From Pseudomonas sp. UBA1879 (GTDB lineage: Bacteria > Pseudomonadota > Gammaproteobacteria > Pseudomonadales > Pseudomonadaceae), in the NCBI RefSeq assembly GCF_002338065.1, contig NZ_DDHJ01000021.1, forward strand, positions 147,087 to 211,086: a DNA stretch of 64,000 bases, in the 5' to 3' direction. The position numbers and the translations under genes were made by a program. Numbering within the stretch: the first letter of the stretch is position 1; each line of letters begins with the position of its first letter. Under the pieces are notes generated by a model. That model searched no databases and was not told where the DNA came from. It worked only from the letters and a program-made list of their open reading frames with translations. Shown piece after piece: positions 15,862 to 24,997 of this stretch.

Positions 15862-17958
15862 ATGGCCGACCGCGCTGCCCGCCTGGCTTTCATCCTGAGT
15901 CTGACCGACAAGGTCAGCGCGCCCCTGGGCAAGGTGAAAACCAGCTTTTCCGACCTGGCCAACCAGAGCCAGCAGAACATCAAACAGGTGGGCATCGGCC
16001 TGGCTGGGATGGTGGGCGCCGGCGTGGCCATTACCGAATCACTGGAGCCAGCGCTGGAAATGAACCGAGCGCTGGGCCAAGTCAAATCCCTGGGCGTTGC
16101 CGAAGACGCCCTTGAATCGCTGAACAGGAAGGCGCTGGAGTTCTCGGTGGCCTACGGCACGCACGCCAATGAGTTTGTCGAGTCGGCCTACAGCATTTCC
16201 GGCGCGATCAAGGGGCTGACCGGCGAGCAGCTGGCCACCTTCACCAACACCAGCAACCTGTTGGCCAAGGCCACCAAGGCCGATGCGGAAACCCTCGGCG
16301 AGTACCTGGGCACGATGTACAACCTGTTCAAGACCCAGGCCGACGCGATCGGAAAGGACACTTGGGTTGAAAAACTGGGCGGCCAGACGGCGCTGGCGGT
16401 GAAGCTGTTCCGCACCAGCGGCGCCCAGCTCAAGGACGCGTTCAAGGAATCCGGATCGATCGCTACCAGCTTCGGCGTCAGCCTGGCTGAGCAGTTCGCC
16501 GTGATCGGCACGCTGTCCAGCACCATGGAAGGCGGCGATGCCGGCGGGCGCTACAAGGCGTTCTTCGAAAACGCAGCCAACGGCGCCAAAACCCTCGGCG
16601 TGACGCTGACCGACCAGAAGGGCAACTTGCTGCCGATCCTCGACATTCTGGACAAGTTGCAGGGCAAAGTTGGCGACCTCAACAGCTCCGCAGCGAGCGC
16701 CAAGCTGTTGGCTGCATTCGGCGGGGAAGGGGCCCAGGTTATCGCGGCGCTGGCCAAGGACACCGACCGTTTGAAAGACGGCTTGAATCAGCTGGGCCAG
16801 GTGCGCGGCCTGGAAAGCGCCGAGAAGATGGCGAAAGCCATGGTCGACCCCTGGCAGCAGTTCGGCGCCGCCGTCCAGGCGCTGCGCATCGCCTTCGGCC
16901 AATCGCTGATCCCGCTGCTCACTCCGCTGATGGAGCGTCTGGTGGGCATCGCGACGACGCTGACCCGTTGGACCCAGCTATTTCCGAACATTACTCGCGC
17001 CGTGGGCCTGGTTGTCCTGGTGATCCTTGGCCTGGCCGGGGCAATGGCGGCGCTGACCACTGTCGTCGGCTTGAGCAAGCTGGTTTGGCTGTCCCTGGTC
17101 ACGGTCTGGAAAGTTCTGACCTGGACAGGCTTTCGCAGCATCGCGATGTTCGTCTATCACACCGTGCTGATTGCTGCGTTTGTGGTGGGCATGGTCGCCA
17201 TGTACACCTGGATGGCGCTGGTCCGCACCGGGATGTTGCTGTGGCAAGCGGCTATCTGGCTGGTCAATGCCGCGCTGCTGGCCAACCCTGTGGTCTGGAT
17301 CGTTGTAGGGATCGCCGCCCTGGTCGCTGCTGTTGTTGCGGCGGTCGTGTACTGGGATGAATGGACCAGCGCATTGATGAACACGGCGGCGTTCCAGTGG
17401 GTCTCGGCGCAGTTGCAGAAGCTGTCGGACTGGTTCGATTCAATGGGTGGCTGGTCCGGCATGGCCAGCGCGGCGTGGGACGGGATTGTTGCGATCTTCA
17501 AAGACGCGATCGCCGGCCTCATCGATCTGCTGAACAAGATCCCCGGCGTGAAAATCGATGCGAGCTTTGGCGAGATGCCCAAGGCGCCCGATGTGCCTGG
17601 CGTTGAAGCGCAACTGCCTAGCACCCCAGCGGTGGACCGCGCCCTACAGGCCGCACGACTGGCGTCCATGCCGGCGGCGAATAGCCCGCTCAGTGCCGTG
17701 CCCCCGCTGGTCATGGCAGAACCGATCGGTGATCAGGCCGACCAGGCCAAACAGACTTTGCGCGCCACTGTGGCCAGCGTTTCCCCGACACGACCGAATG
17801 CTGTTCCGCAGGGCGGTCTGCTGCGTGCGATTCAGAACAGCACCACCAATAACCAGACGCAAAAAGGCGTGCATGTGGAACACCTCACCATTGAAAACAG
17901 CAAGCCGTTAACCCCGCTGGAGCTTGAAAACATGGTCGGCATGGCGGTGAGCGGATGA
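15862..17958 (+). CDS. Tail tape measure protein (P2 gpT-like)
   Basis: A 698-residue tape measure that fixes tail length. The N-terminal part has the phage tape measure domain (LGVAEDALESLNRKALEFSVAYGTHANEFVESAYSISGAIKGL and TANLFKT-like segments through residue ~320), then several hydrophobic spans between residues ~373 and ~500 (for example LVVLVILGLAGAMAALTTVVG), then a proline/alanine-rich tail. The length predicts a medium-length contractile tail of roughly 100 nm, using the usual relation of about 0.15 nm per residue. It follows the frameshifted chaperones as expected. Confidence 0.92.
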   Translation: MADRAARLAFILSLTDKVSAPLGKVKTSFSDLANQSQQNIKQVGIGLAGMVGAGVAITESLEPALEMNRALGQVKSLGVAEDALESLNRKALEFSVAYGTHANEFVESAYSISGAIKGLTGEQLATFTNTSNLLAKATKADAETLGEYLGTMYNLFKTQADAIGKDTWVEKLGGQTALAVKLFRTSGAQLKDAFKESGSIATSFGVSLAEQFAVIGTLSSTMEGGDAGGRYKAFFENAANGAKTLGVTLTDQKGNLLPILDILDKLQGKVGDLNSSAASAKLLAAFGGEGAQVIAALAKDTDRLKDGLNQLGQVRGLESAEKMAKAMVDPWQQFGAAVQALRIAFGQSLIPLLTPLMERLVGIATTLTRWTQLFPNITRAVGLVVLVILGLAGAMAALTTVVGLSKLVWLSLVTVWKVLTWTGFRSIAMFVYHTVLIAAFVVGMVAMYTWMALVRTGMLLWQAAIWLVNAALLANPVVWIVVGIAALVAAVVAAVVYWDEWTSALMNTAAFQWVSAQLQKLSDWFDSMGGWSGMASAAWDGIVAIFKDAIAGLIDLLNKIPGVKIDASFGEMPKAPDVPGVEAQLPSTPAVDRALQAARLASMPAANSPLSAVPPLVMAEPIGDQADQAKQTLRATVASVSPTRPNAVPQGGLLRAIQNSTTNNQTQKGVHVEHLTIENSKPLTPLELENMVGMAVSG

Positions 17959-18272
17959 GCGAATACCTCGATCTGCTGATCACTGACAACGACCTGGTGC
18001 TGGATCCGGGCCGACAGCCTGAACCGGTGACCGACCGGGCCTGCATCGCCCAGGACATTGGACACATGATCCGCGACAGCGGCCTGATGGTCGCCCTGGT
18101 GGCCGAGCGCAGCCCGCTGATCCAGCGTGACTACCGCCAGCAGTTGGAGCTGCTGGTGGAAACGGACGTGCGCCTGGTGCCGGGGACTGCGCGGGTTAAA
18201 TCCCAGGGCAATGGGCAGTACCTGGTGAGCGCGAAAACCCTGGAATTCGGCGACGTCGAGGTCACCCTATGA
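17955..18272 (+). CDS. Baseplate protein, DUF2590 family (gpW/gp25-like role)
   Basis: A 105-residue protein (EYLDLLITDNDLVLDPGRQPEPVTDRACIAQDIGHMIRDSGL) of the DUF2590 type. It sits immediately before the J-type baseplate gene, where P2 has gpW and T4 has gp25, so a baseplate wedge role is inferred. ATGA overlap with the tape measure and with the next gene. Confidence 0.72.
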   Translation: MSEYLDLLITDNDLVLDPGRQPEPVTDRACIAQDIGHMIRDSGLMVALVAERSPLIQRDYRQQLELLVETDVRLVPGTARVKSQGNGQYLVSAKTLEFGDVEVTL

Positions 18273-19441
18273 CTGACCTGAATTTCAAAGAGATTCTGGC
18301 CGATTCGGGCATTCCGACTACCGATGCAGCGCTGCGCGCTGCCTGGGAGGCCGAAGTGGTTACCCAGGGCGCAAAGGTGGCCAACACCAGCGCCTATTCG
18401 CCGTTCTGGCGGGTGATGACTGCCTTGGTCACCAAGCCGGTGCTGTGGCTGCTCACCTTCGTCAGCGACACGGTGCTGCCGAATTTCTTCGTTAAGACCG
18501 CTGGCGGCACGTGGCTCGACACCTTGGCCTGGGCCGTGAACGTCACCCGGAAAGGTGCGAGCCAAGCCGTGGGAGTGATCGAGTTCACTCGAACGGGTGC
18601 ATCCGGAACGCTGCAAGTGCCGATCGGGACCGTTGTGCAGTCCACACCGATCAATGGCAACGTCTACCAGCTGACCACCACCGCCGACGCCACGTTTGCA
18701 GACGGGCAGACGACCGTACGCGCCCCGGTGATCGCGTTGGAGGCAGGCAGCGGCTACAACCTGGCTCCTGGTTATTTTGCGGTGTTGCCTACGCCGATCG
18801 CAGGCGTGGTCGCCGTGCATAACCCCGAAGACTGGCTGGCCACCCCCGGTGCCGATGACGAACCCGACGACGAGCTGCGCCTGCGCGTGCGCAACCAGTT
18901 TTCAGCTGTGAACCAGTGGCATACCGACGCCGTGTATCGAGCATTGATCGCGGCGTTTCAGGGCGTATCGCCTGATGGCGTGTTCTTTCAGCACGGCGCG
19001 CCGCGTGGCCCAGGCAGCGCCAATGCCTACGTCCTGTTCGAAGCCGGTGTGCCGGCTGACACGTACCTGGAGCAGATCAACGCCCGGATCATGGACGAGG
19101 GCAACCATGGGCACGGCGATGACATGAAAGTGTTTGTCATGCCGGAAACCCAGCACGCTGTGGCCTTGAGCGTCTGGCCGGTGGCGAACCTGACCGCCAA
19201 ACAGCGCGCAGATCTACAGGCCGATATCGAAATGTTCATCCGCTCGGCGTTCCGCGAGAGCACCGGCAGGGACTACAGCCCGACGCTGACCTGGCCACAG
19301 TCGCGGTTTTCATTCAGCCGCCTGACAGAGGAACTGCACGCCCAGTTCGCGGGCATTGATTCGTTGAAGTTCGTGAATGACGACATCGTGTCCGACCTGA
19401 CCATTCCGCGCCTGCAGGCCGTCGAGGTGACGCTGCAATGA
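18269..19441 (+). CDS. Baseplate assembly protein J (gp47-like)
   Basis: A 390-residue baseplate wedge protein. TAGGTWLDTLAWAVNVTRKGASQAVGVIEFTRTG and the central GSGYNLAPGYFAVLPTPIAGV, followed by ADDEPDDELRLRVRNQF, are characteristic of the J/gp47/XkdT family. It overlaps the I gene by 4 bases. It forms the periphery of the baseplate and links to tail fibres. Confidence 0.9.
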   Translation: MTDLNFKEILADSGIPTTDAALRAAWEAEVVTQGAKVANTSAYSPFWRVMTALVTKPVLWLLTFVSDTVLPNFFVKTAGGTWLDTLAWAVNVTRKGASQAVGVIEFTRTGASGTLQVPIGTVVQSTPINGNVYQLTTTADATFADGQTTVRAPVIALEAGSGYNLAPGYFAVLPTPIAGVVAVHNPEDWLATPGADDEPDDELRLRVRNQFSAVNQWHTDAVYRALIAAFQGVSPDGVFFQHGAPRGPGSANAYVLFEAGVPADTYLEQINARIMDEGNHGHGDDMKVFVMPETQHAVALSVWPVANLTAKQRADLQADIEMFIRSAFRESTGRDYSPTLTWPQSRFSFSRLTEELHAQFAGIDSLKFVNDDIVSDLTIPRLQAVEVTLQ

Positions 19442-20037
19442 TCAAGCTTGAACTGCCGTTCTGGCTCGGTGGCGCCGAGCTGACAAAGCTACAGGTCAGC
19501 GCGCAGGCCTGGTGGGAAACCGTGGAGCACTGGGTGGGCTGGCCGCTGCGTCAACTGGATGCTGAAACCTGCCACGTCGCCGTGCTCGATCTGCTGGCCT
19601 GGCAGCGGGATATCACCCGATTCCGTGGCGAGCCTGAAAGCCTGTACCGGCTGCGCGTGAAATTCGCTTTCGTGAATGCCGTGGACGCGGGATCCGTCGC
19701 AGGTTTCCAGCGGATCTTCCAGCGTCTGGGCATCGGTGAGGTTCGCATCGCCGAGCGTCAACCAGATCGTGATTGGGACATCGTGCAGTTGCACCTGGAC
19801 GACCAGCAGCTATCGGACTTTCCACAGCTGCTCGATCTGGTGGTGCATCAGTACGGGCGGACCTGCCGCCGCTACGAGCTGGTCAGCACGACAGTTCTGC
19901 AGTTGAGCATCAGCACCGGCGAGATCAGTAGCGACCATATGAGTCTGACGGCTCGTTTTGATTACACCCGAACGGCGGGATTGACCCTCAAAGCCGCCGA
20001 ATTCAACAACGACCAGATGACTCTGGTCACTCGCTGA
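19438..20037 (+). CDS. Baseplate/tail protein I (P2 gpI-like)
   Basis: A 199-residue wedge protein: WWETVEHWVGWPLRQLDAETCHVAVLDLLAWQRDITRFRGEPESLYRLRVKFAFVNA is typical of gpI-like proteins, which join J at the baseplate edge. It lies between J and the tail fibre gene, the conserved J-I-H order. Confidence 0.85.
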   Translation: MIKLELPFWLGGAELTKLQVSAQAWWETVEHWVGWPLRQLDAETCHVAVLDLLAWQRDITRFRGEPESLYRLRVKFAFVNAVDAGSVAGFQRIFQRLGIGEVRIAERQPDRDWDIVQLHLDDQQLSDFPQLLDLVVHQYGRTCRRYELVSTTVLQLSISTGEISSDHMSLTARFDYTRTAGLTLKAAEFNNDQMTLVTR

Positions 20038-20051
20038 AAGGAAATCTCCCG

Positions 20052-22319
20052 ATGGGGGCAAGCATTACCCTGGCAGGTGAAAGCCTGATCGCACAGAAAC
20101 AAGCGTCCCGCGAAGTGCTGCAGGTGGCGCGTTTCATCCTGGCTGACGTGCCAGGCCTCGACACGACCCTGCCCGTAGACCGTTCAGCGGGCAAACCTCC
20201 GGCAGCGCAGATCGTAAACACCGTGGCCGTCACTCGCGAAGGCTATTTGAATCCGAATCAGGTGGTGTACAGCCTGATGATGAACAGTACGGTCGGCGAC
20301 TTCGACTTTAACTGGATGGGCCTGGAAACCAGCGAAGGCGTGTTGCTGATCGCGGCCTACATCCCGCGTCAGCAGAAGCGCAAAGAGATTCCGCCGCTGC
20401 AGTCCGGCAACAATCTGACCCGCAATATCGTTCTGGAATACAACGGTGCGCAAAGTCTGACCGGCATCCAGGTGCCCGCGAGCACGTGGCAGTTCGATTT
20501 CACCACTGAGTTTGCGCGCCTTGATGCGCGGCTGGATGCAGTCGAAGCTTCCCTGGCCAAAAAACTGGATCTGGAAAACTGGACGCCCCCACAGCGCGTC
20601 AATCTGGACGGCCCGGTGCTGATTTACCCAGGCAGTACCAACACGTTCAAGATCACTGATTACAACTCGGGCAGCATTTTTGCCGTGGCCACAGACACCG
20701 GCACAGTGTCCAGGAGCGGTGACACCATTACGCTGACGATCGCGTCCAACGCTGCTGCCGGCATCGTCACGCTTGACGTCACCCGAGACGGCACGAAGGT
20801 GACCTTTAAAATCGCACTGGGGTCAGCGGCGATTGGCAAACCGTCGTTCGTATTCCCTGCAGCCAACGCAACGTCGGTCGGATTTGAACCCACGCTGACA
20901 TCGAGCGCCTTCGTGGTCTACCCGGCGGGCTATGACGTCCACGCAAAGACCCGATGGCAGGTCTCGCGTAACGTCGGATTTACGGACCTGATCGTTGATC
21001 AGCTGGAAGCCACGAATAAACTCAGTGAGAGCCTCACCGACCTGGGCAAGCGTCTCGCACCGTCGACAAAGTACTGGGCGCGCCTCATGCACCTGGGCAA
21101 CACGCTGCAGTCGGTGTATTCGGACGTGATCAGCTTCACCACTGCATCGGTGTACATCCGCAAGCCGACTATTACTGCCCCGGCAGATGGAGCGCTCAAG
21201 GTCAGCGCCCTGGCAAAGGTGGTGGGTGATGCATTCAGCGTGCTCGGCGGCGCCGATACTCAAGACGCTGGGCGTCTGCAGATTTCAGCGTCCACGGACT
21301 TTGCCTCGTTGGTGTATGACAGTGGGTGGAGCACGACCCAGCTTACAGCGTTCCAGCTCACCACCCCTCTGGCCTTCGCGACCAAATACTACGCACGGAT
21401 CAAGTATCGGGGCTTGTCGATCGGCGAAAGCGAATGGTCGGTAATCGTGAGTTTCACCACCGATGAACAGCTGACCGGGACTTACACCCAGCTCAATGGT
21501 GGGGCCACTCCGCGCTATTCGCCCGCTGTGGTTAGCGTAGGCAACAAGTTGTATGTGTATGGCGGAGGAGTTAGCACAGGAGGTGCCGCCGCACTGAATG
21601 ATCTGTGGGTGTATGACTCTGCAGCTAACTCATGGAGCCAGAAAGCCAGCGGCGGCACAGGCCGGTATACCCACGTCGCCGTTGAGATAAACGGAAAGAT
21701 TTACGTGACTGGCGGTTATGACGGCAACGCCTTCCACGGCGACTCATGGTGCTACGACATTGCGACCGACAAGTGGACGGCCATCGCCAACAACACCTAT
21801 GGCCTCGGATACTGCTGCGCCGTGGCTTACAACGGGAAGATGTATGTTTATGGAGGCGGGGCATACGGTACGTTGTACGCGATATTGCGCTGCTACGACC
21901 CCGTCAAGAACGAATGGACAACTGTGTCTACTGCGCCATCGGCCCGCCAAGGTTCATCGTGCTGCCTGATCAACGGCAAGCTCTATATCTACGGAGGCTC
22001 CAGTAGCGACAGCGTCGGGCCTGGCGGCATGTGCTACGACTTCGCGACCGATAAATGGACGCTGTTGAAGGTCGGACCTGGCTCGATCATCTATCCCGTT
22101 GCCGCGAACTGCTCGAACAAGATGTACATCTTCGGGGGTGTTCGTGGGGGCAGTAATGCGATCGATGAGCTGTGGTGTTACGACCCTGCCACCGATACCT
22201 GGTTGAAACTGCCAGGAGGCGCAACACCTCGCTATTACCACGCCGGTGCTGCGATTGATAACAAGCTGTATATCTACGCTGGCCAATGGAACATGAACGA
22301 CCTGTGGCGGATTAACTAA
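20052..22319 (+). CDS. Tail fibre with P2 gpH-like base and kelch beta-propeller tip
   Basis: A 755-residue receptor-binding fibre. Residues 1-165 are the tail-collar/gpH attachment domain (VARFILADVPGLDTTLPVDRS; NQVVYSLMMNSTVGDFDFNWMGLE). A short helical linker and a beta domain follow, then two fibronectin-like modules (about residues 270-375 and 376-470, each ending in SFTT). From residue ~477 to the end are six kelch repeats, each with a (K/L)(L/M)Y(V/I)YGG element and a (C/V)YD..x(N/D)xW element; the last blade ends at NDLW, so the propeller is complete. A propeller would present a loop-rich surface for receptor contact, unlike the usual trimeric fibre tip. The downstream gene is its chaperone. 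Confidence 0.88.
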   Translation: MGASITLAGESLIAQKQASREVLQVARFILADVPGLDTTLPVDRSAGKPPAAQIVNTVAVTREGYLNPNQVVYSLMMNSTVGDFDFNWMGLETSEGVLLIAAYIPRQQKRKEIPPLQSGNNLTRNIVLEYNGAQSLTGIQVPASTWQFDFTTEFARLDARLDAVEASLAKKLDLENWTPPQRVNLDGPVLIYPGSTNTFKITDYNSGSIFAVATDTGTVSRSGDTITLTIASNAAAGIVTLDVTRDGTKVTFKIALGSAAIGKPSFVFPAANATSVGFEPTLTSSAFVVYPAGYDVHAKTRWQVSRNVGFTDLIVDQLEATNKLSESLTDLGKRLAPSTKYWARLMHLGNTLQSVYSDVISFTTASVYIRKPTITAPADGALKVSALAKVVGDAFSVLGGADTQDAGRLQISASTDFASLVYDSGWSTTQLTAFQLTTPLAFATKYYARIKYRGLSIGESEWSVIVSFTTDEQLTGTYTQLNGGATPRYSPAVVSVGNKLYVYGGGVSTGGAAALNDLWVYDSAANSWSQKASGGTGRYTHVAVEINGKIYVTGGYDGNAFHGDSWCYDIATDKWTAIANNTYGLGYCCAVAYNGKMYVYGGGAYGTLYAILRCYDPVKNEWTTVSTAPSARQGSSCCLINGKLYIYGGSSSDSVGPGGMCYDFATDKWTLLKVGPGSIIYPVAANCSNKMYIFGGVRGGSNAIDELWCYDPATDTWLKLPGGATPRYYHAGAAIDNKLYIYAGQWNMNDLWRIN

Positions 22320-22837
22320 TGTATCGGCTCGAAAGCTATGGCGCAGAAGGCGCCACCGTGATTAACGACAGTTTCCCTTACCAATCGATTTTTCGTGCCG
22401 CCGATGTTGCAGCGGCAGAGCTGATCGTTGTCGGACTCAATCAACAGGTGATGCTTAGCGAACTCGCCGACTATCGATTCAGCTTCGAAGTAGCCGGCCT
22501 CACGTTGAATGACGGGATGAAAATTCTGACTGACCGTGAAAGCCAGTCACAGCTGTTCGGATCATACACAACCCTGAAAAACGGCTTAATCCCGGATACC
22601 GACTGGAAGGCTGCAAATGGCTGGCAACTCGGTTCTTTGACAGAGATCGAGCCGATCGCCCGCGCCATGGCTGCGCACGTACGTGGTTGCTTTCGTGGCG
22701 AAAGAACCGTGACAACCGCCATCGCCGAGGCAACCACGATGGAGCAGATAGAGGCAATCGACATTCGTGCGCAGTTCATGGCGTCGTATCAGGGCGCTTT
22801 TGATGAGGTGATGTCCGCAGCGCAGGCTCTCGCATGA
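22319..22837 (+). CDS. Tail fibre assembly chaperone (DUF4376-like)
   Basis: A 172-residue protein starting one base into the fibre stop (TAATG). The N-terminal third (YRLESYGAEGATVINDSFPYQSIFRAADVAAAELIVVGLNQQVMLSEL) is unusual, but the C-terminal RAQFMASYQGAFDEVMSAAQALA and the SRESQSQ-like central part resemble tail-fibre assembly proteins that follow fibre genes. The role is mainly inferred from position. Confidence 0.6.
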   Translation: MYRLESYGAEGATVINDSFPYQSIFRAADVAAAELIVVGLNQQVMLSELADYRFSFEVAGLTLNDGMKILTDRESQSQLFGSYTTLKNGLIPDTDWKAANGWQLGSLTEIEPIARAMAAHVRGCFRGERTVTTAIAEATTMEQIEAIDIRAQFMASYQGAFDEVMSAAQALA

Positions 22838-23760
22838 CGTGGTTCCCCGTCAGCATGCAGTGGCCCGAGGAAGCCACCCGATGGATGGGCGATCTGGACG
22901 CGGCAAAGGACATGGCCGCGTCGGATCTGCAGGGCGCCGGTCAGCGCCTGGACAGCCTGAAAGACCTTGCCACCACGGACCTGAGCCAGATCGGTGACTT
23001 GGCCAAAAACGCCGCGGCGATCGGTCGTGATGCGCTGAACGGCCAGTTTGGCGAGGCGCCGCGGTGCATCACGGTCACGCCGTTCCAGCCGGGCGTAGGC
23101 GAGGGCACCGGTTACCAGCGCGCTTTATCGGCTCCGAGCGTCGTGCAGCGATTGGCTGACAAGCTGCAAGACGTCACTGATCCGAATCGTCCGGAGGGCG
23201 AGCAGCACGCTGTCGTGATTCTGTTCCTGGGCACGCGCTACGACGGTATGTCGTCGCTCCTGGGCAAGTTCAATGCCCTGATGCCGATCGGTGACCTGCA
23301 GCGCGCCGAGCGACGGGCCAAGAACCTCGTCCAGCTCGACCTCGACAAGTGGAACATTCCGGTTGCCGGCGAGCAGCCGCAATGGATCAGCGCACCGATG
23401 GAGCGCTGCACGGTGCTGCGCGAGGCGAGCCAGGCATTCAACGGCCAGTTGGCCAGCCTTGAGTCCTACGCGGCGAACAGCTCGCCGCTCAGTGACCTGG
23501 CCGACCTTGCCCAGCGCAAAGCCGAACAGGCGGTGGAGCAGGGCGATCGTCTGGCGGCGTTGCGCGATCTGCTCAACAGCGGCACCGACGATGCGGGGAT
23601 GCAAGCGCGGATGATCGGCCCCGGCGACACCGCCGAGCTGCGCAAGCAGCTGCTGGAAAGCGACAACGCACCAGGGCATGAATGGGTCATGTCGTCCGGC
23701 GTGATGTTCGTCGGTTCGCTCAAGGGGCTGAGTTTCGTTCGGGAGATGTTGGGCCTATGA
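22834..23760 (+). CDS. Uncharacterised tail/baseplate protein (308 aa)
   Basis: I do not recognise this family. The 308-residue chain begins with a long amphipathic helical region (DLDAAKDMAASDLQGAGQRLDSLKDLATTDLSQIGDL), then a beta-rich centre (HAVVILFLGTRYDGMSSLLGKFNALMPIG) and ends with another beta segment (WVMSSGVMFVGSLKGLSFVREML). It has ATGA overlaps with both neighbours, so it is part of the late structural operon, between the fibre chaperone and the hub genes. A baseplate or tail-tip component is the likely role by context. Confidence 0.6.
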   Translation: MTWFPVSMQWPEEATRWMGDLDAAKDMAASDLQGAGQRLDSLKDLATTDLSQIGDLAKNAAAIGRDALNGQFGEAPRCITVTPFQPGVGEGTGYQRALSAPSVVQRLADKLQDVTDPNRPEGEQHAVVILFLGTRYDGMSSLLGKFNALMPIGDLQRAERRAKNLVQLDLDKWNIPVAGEQPQWISAPMERCTVLREASQAFNGQLASLESYAANSSPLSDLADLAQRKAEQAVEQGDRLAALRDLLNSGTDDAGMQARMIGPGDTAELRKQLLESDNAPGHEWVMSSGVMFVGSLKGLSFVREMLGL

Positions 23761-24290
23761 CATTGCTCCTGGACGGAATCCAGATCCGTGGCCACCGGCT
23801 CAAGGTGACCGGCAACCTGCGCATCGAAAGCGACGATATGTCGGGGCAGACCAGCAACACAGACTCCGCTGACAAGGGTTTCAAGCCTAAAACGCTGACC
23901 GTGGCCCTGATGATCAAATACAAGGACTCGGCGGATCTGTCCACGCTGATGAGCCTGGCCGAGAAGACCGAAAGCGGTGGCCAGCGCAAAACTTACCGGG
24001 TGGTCAACGATACCGCCGAAGCCTTCGGCGTGCGCCAGGCGCAGTTCAGCGAGAGCGTCAGCGCTCGGGAAGACGACACACTTAACCAATGGATTATCCA
24101 GTTCACGCTGGCTGAAAAGCTGTCGAACCCGGAGAAAGTCGAGGCGCGGCGATCGGCTAACGGCGTTAACAGCCAAGCCGCACCTGGTGATGGTGTGTCG
24201 GGGGCTGGTACCGGCGCCGGCGCGCCTGAGCTGACGGGTTTTGAGAAGGTGCTGAAGAACGTCGATAACTGGCTGGGCGACGTCAAATGA
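23757..24290 (+). CDS. Baseplate-complex-like protein (177 aa)
   Basis: A 177-residue protein starting at the ATG overlapping the previous stop (23757). It opens TLLLDGIQIRGHRLKVTGNLRIESDDMSGQTSNTD, with ADKGFKPKTLTVALMIKYKD, a pattern seen in baseplate complex proteins that sit next to hub genes in HP1-like phages. The C-terminus is a glycine/alanine-rich flexible linker followed by a helix (GFEKVLKNVDNWLGDVK). It probably joins the tail tube to the hub. Confidence 0.6.
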   Translation: MTLLLDGIQIRGHRLKVTGNLRIESDDMSGQTSNTDSADKGFKPKTLTVALMIKYKDSADLSTLMSLAEKTESGGQRKTYRVVNDTAEAFGVRQAQFSESVSAREDDTLNQWIIQFTLAEKLSNPEKVEARRSANGVNSQAAPGDGVSGAGTGAGAPELTGFEKVLKNVDNWLGDVK

Positions 24291-24997
24291 GCATGAAGCT
24301 ACACAAGGTGCTGGCCATCGCCGGCACCATCTACCCGCTGATCAAAGATGACGTGCGGCTTGACCTGAAAAGTCCAGGGCGAGCCGTTTTCACCATTCAG
24401 GCCGAGGCGGCAGTTAAAGGGTTGGTAACACTCGATATCGGCTACAACGACAGCACGTTGCAGCGTCACTTCCTGGGCTACGTCGAGCGCTGCACTACGG
24501 CAAATCGAACAGAACAGGTCGTTGCCTGCCGCGAGCTGGCCGCGATCCTGGCAAACCCGCTGCCGATGAACCTGCGCCATGTCGACATGCGCGCCGTGCT
24601 CGCCGACGTCAGTAAGCAGACCGGTTTGCAGTTCCGCGTTCCGGATCAGGCCTACACCCGCAACAAGGCACCGTTTTTCTACAGCCTGGCGGCGGGTTAC
24701 CAGGCGCTCGACAGCCTGGCCAAGGTCTACAGCATCCCCGACTTTATCTGGCAGCAGCAGGGCAATGGCGAAGTGTTCGCCGGTAGTTGGGCTGATAGCT
24801 TCTTTGGCGCCCGACCCGCGCTGCAGCTGCCGCTCGAACTTTTCAACGAGTACCAGGGCAACCAGAGCGCGGTGATCGCCGCGCTGCCGGGCCTTCGCCC
24901 TGGTGCAGCGATCAACAACGGCGAGCGGGTCACCAGTGTGGCCCTTGCCGGCACGCAGATGAGCATCCGATGGACGAAGCAATCAAACGCAGCGTAG
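24287..24997 (+). CDS. Tail hub protein (P2 gpD / gp27-like)
   Basis: A 236-residue protein with a beta-rich N-terminal half (SPGRAVFTIQAEAAVKGLVTLDIGYND) and a second hub-like domain containing MRAVLADVSKQTGLQFRVP, a segment typical of gpD/gp27-type late control hub proteins that form the centre of the baseplate. It precedes the spike gene with a 28-base overlap. Shorter than P2 gpD (387), as is common in this phage subgroup. Confidence 0.65.
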   Translation: MSMKLHKVLAIAGTIYPLIKDDVRLDLKSPGRAVFTIQAEAAVKGLVTLDIGYNDSTLQRHFLGYVERCTTANRTEQVVACRELAAILANPLPMNLRHVDMRAVLADVSKQTGLQFRVPDQAYTRNKAPFFYSLAAGYQALDSLAKVYSIPDFIWQQQGNGEVFAGSWADSFFGARPALQLPLELFNEYQGNQSAVIAALPGLRPGAAINNGERVTSVALAGTQMSIRWTKQSNAA

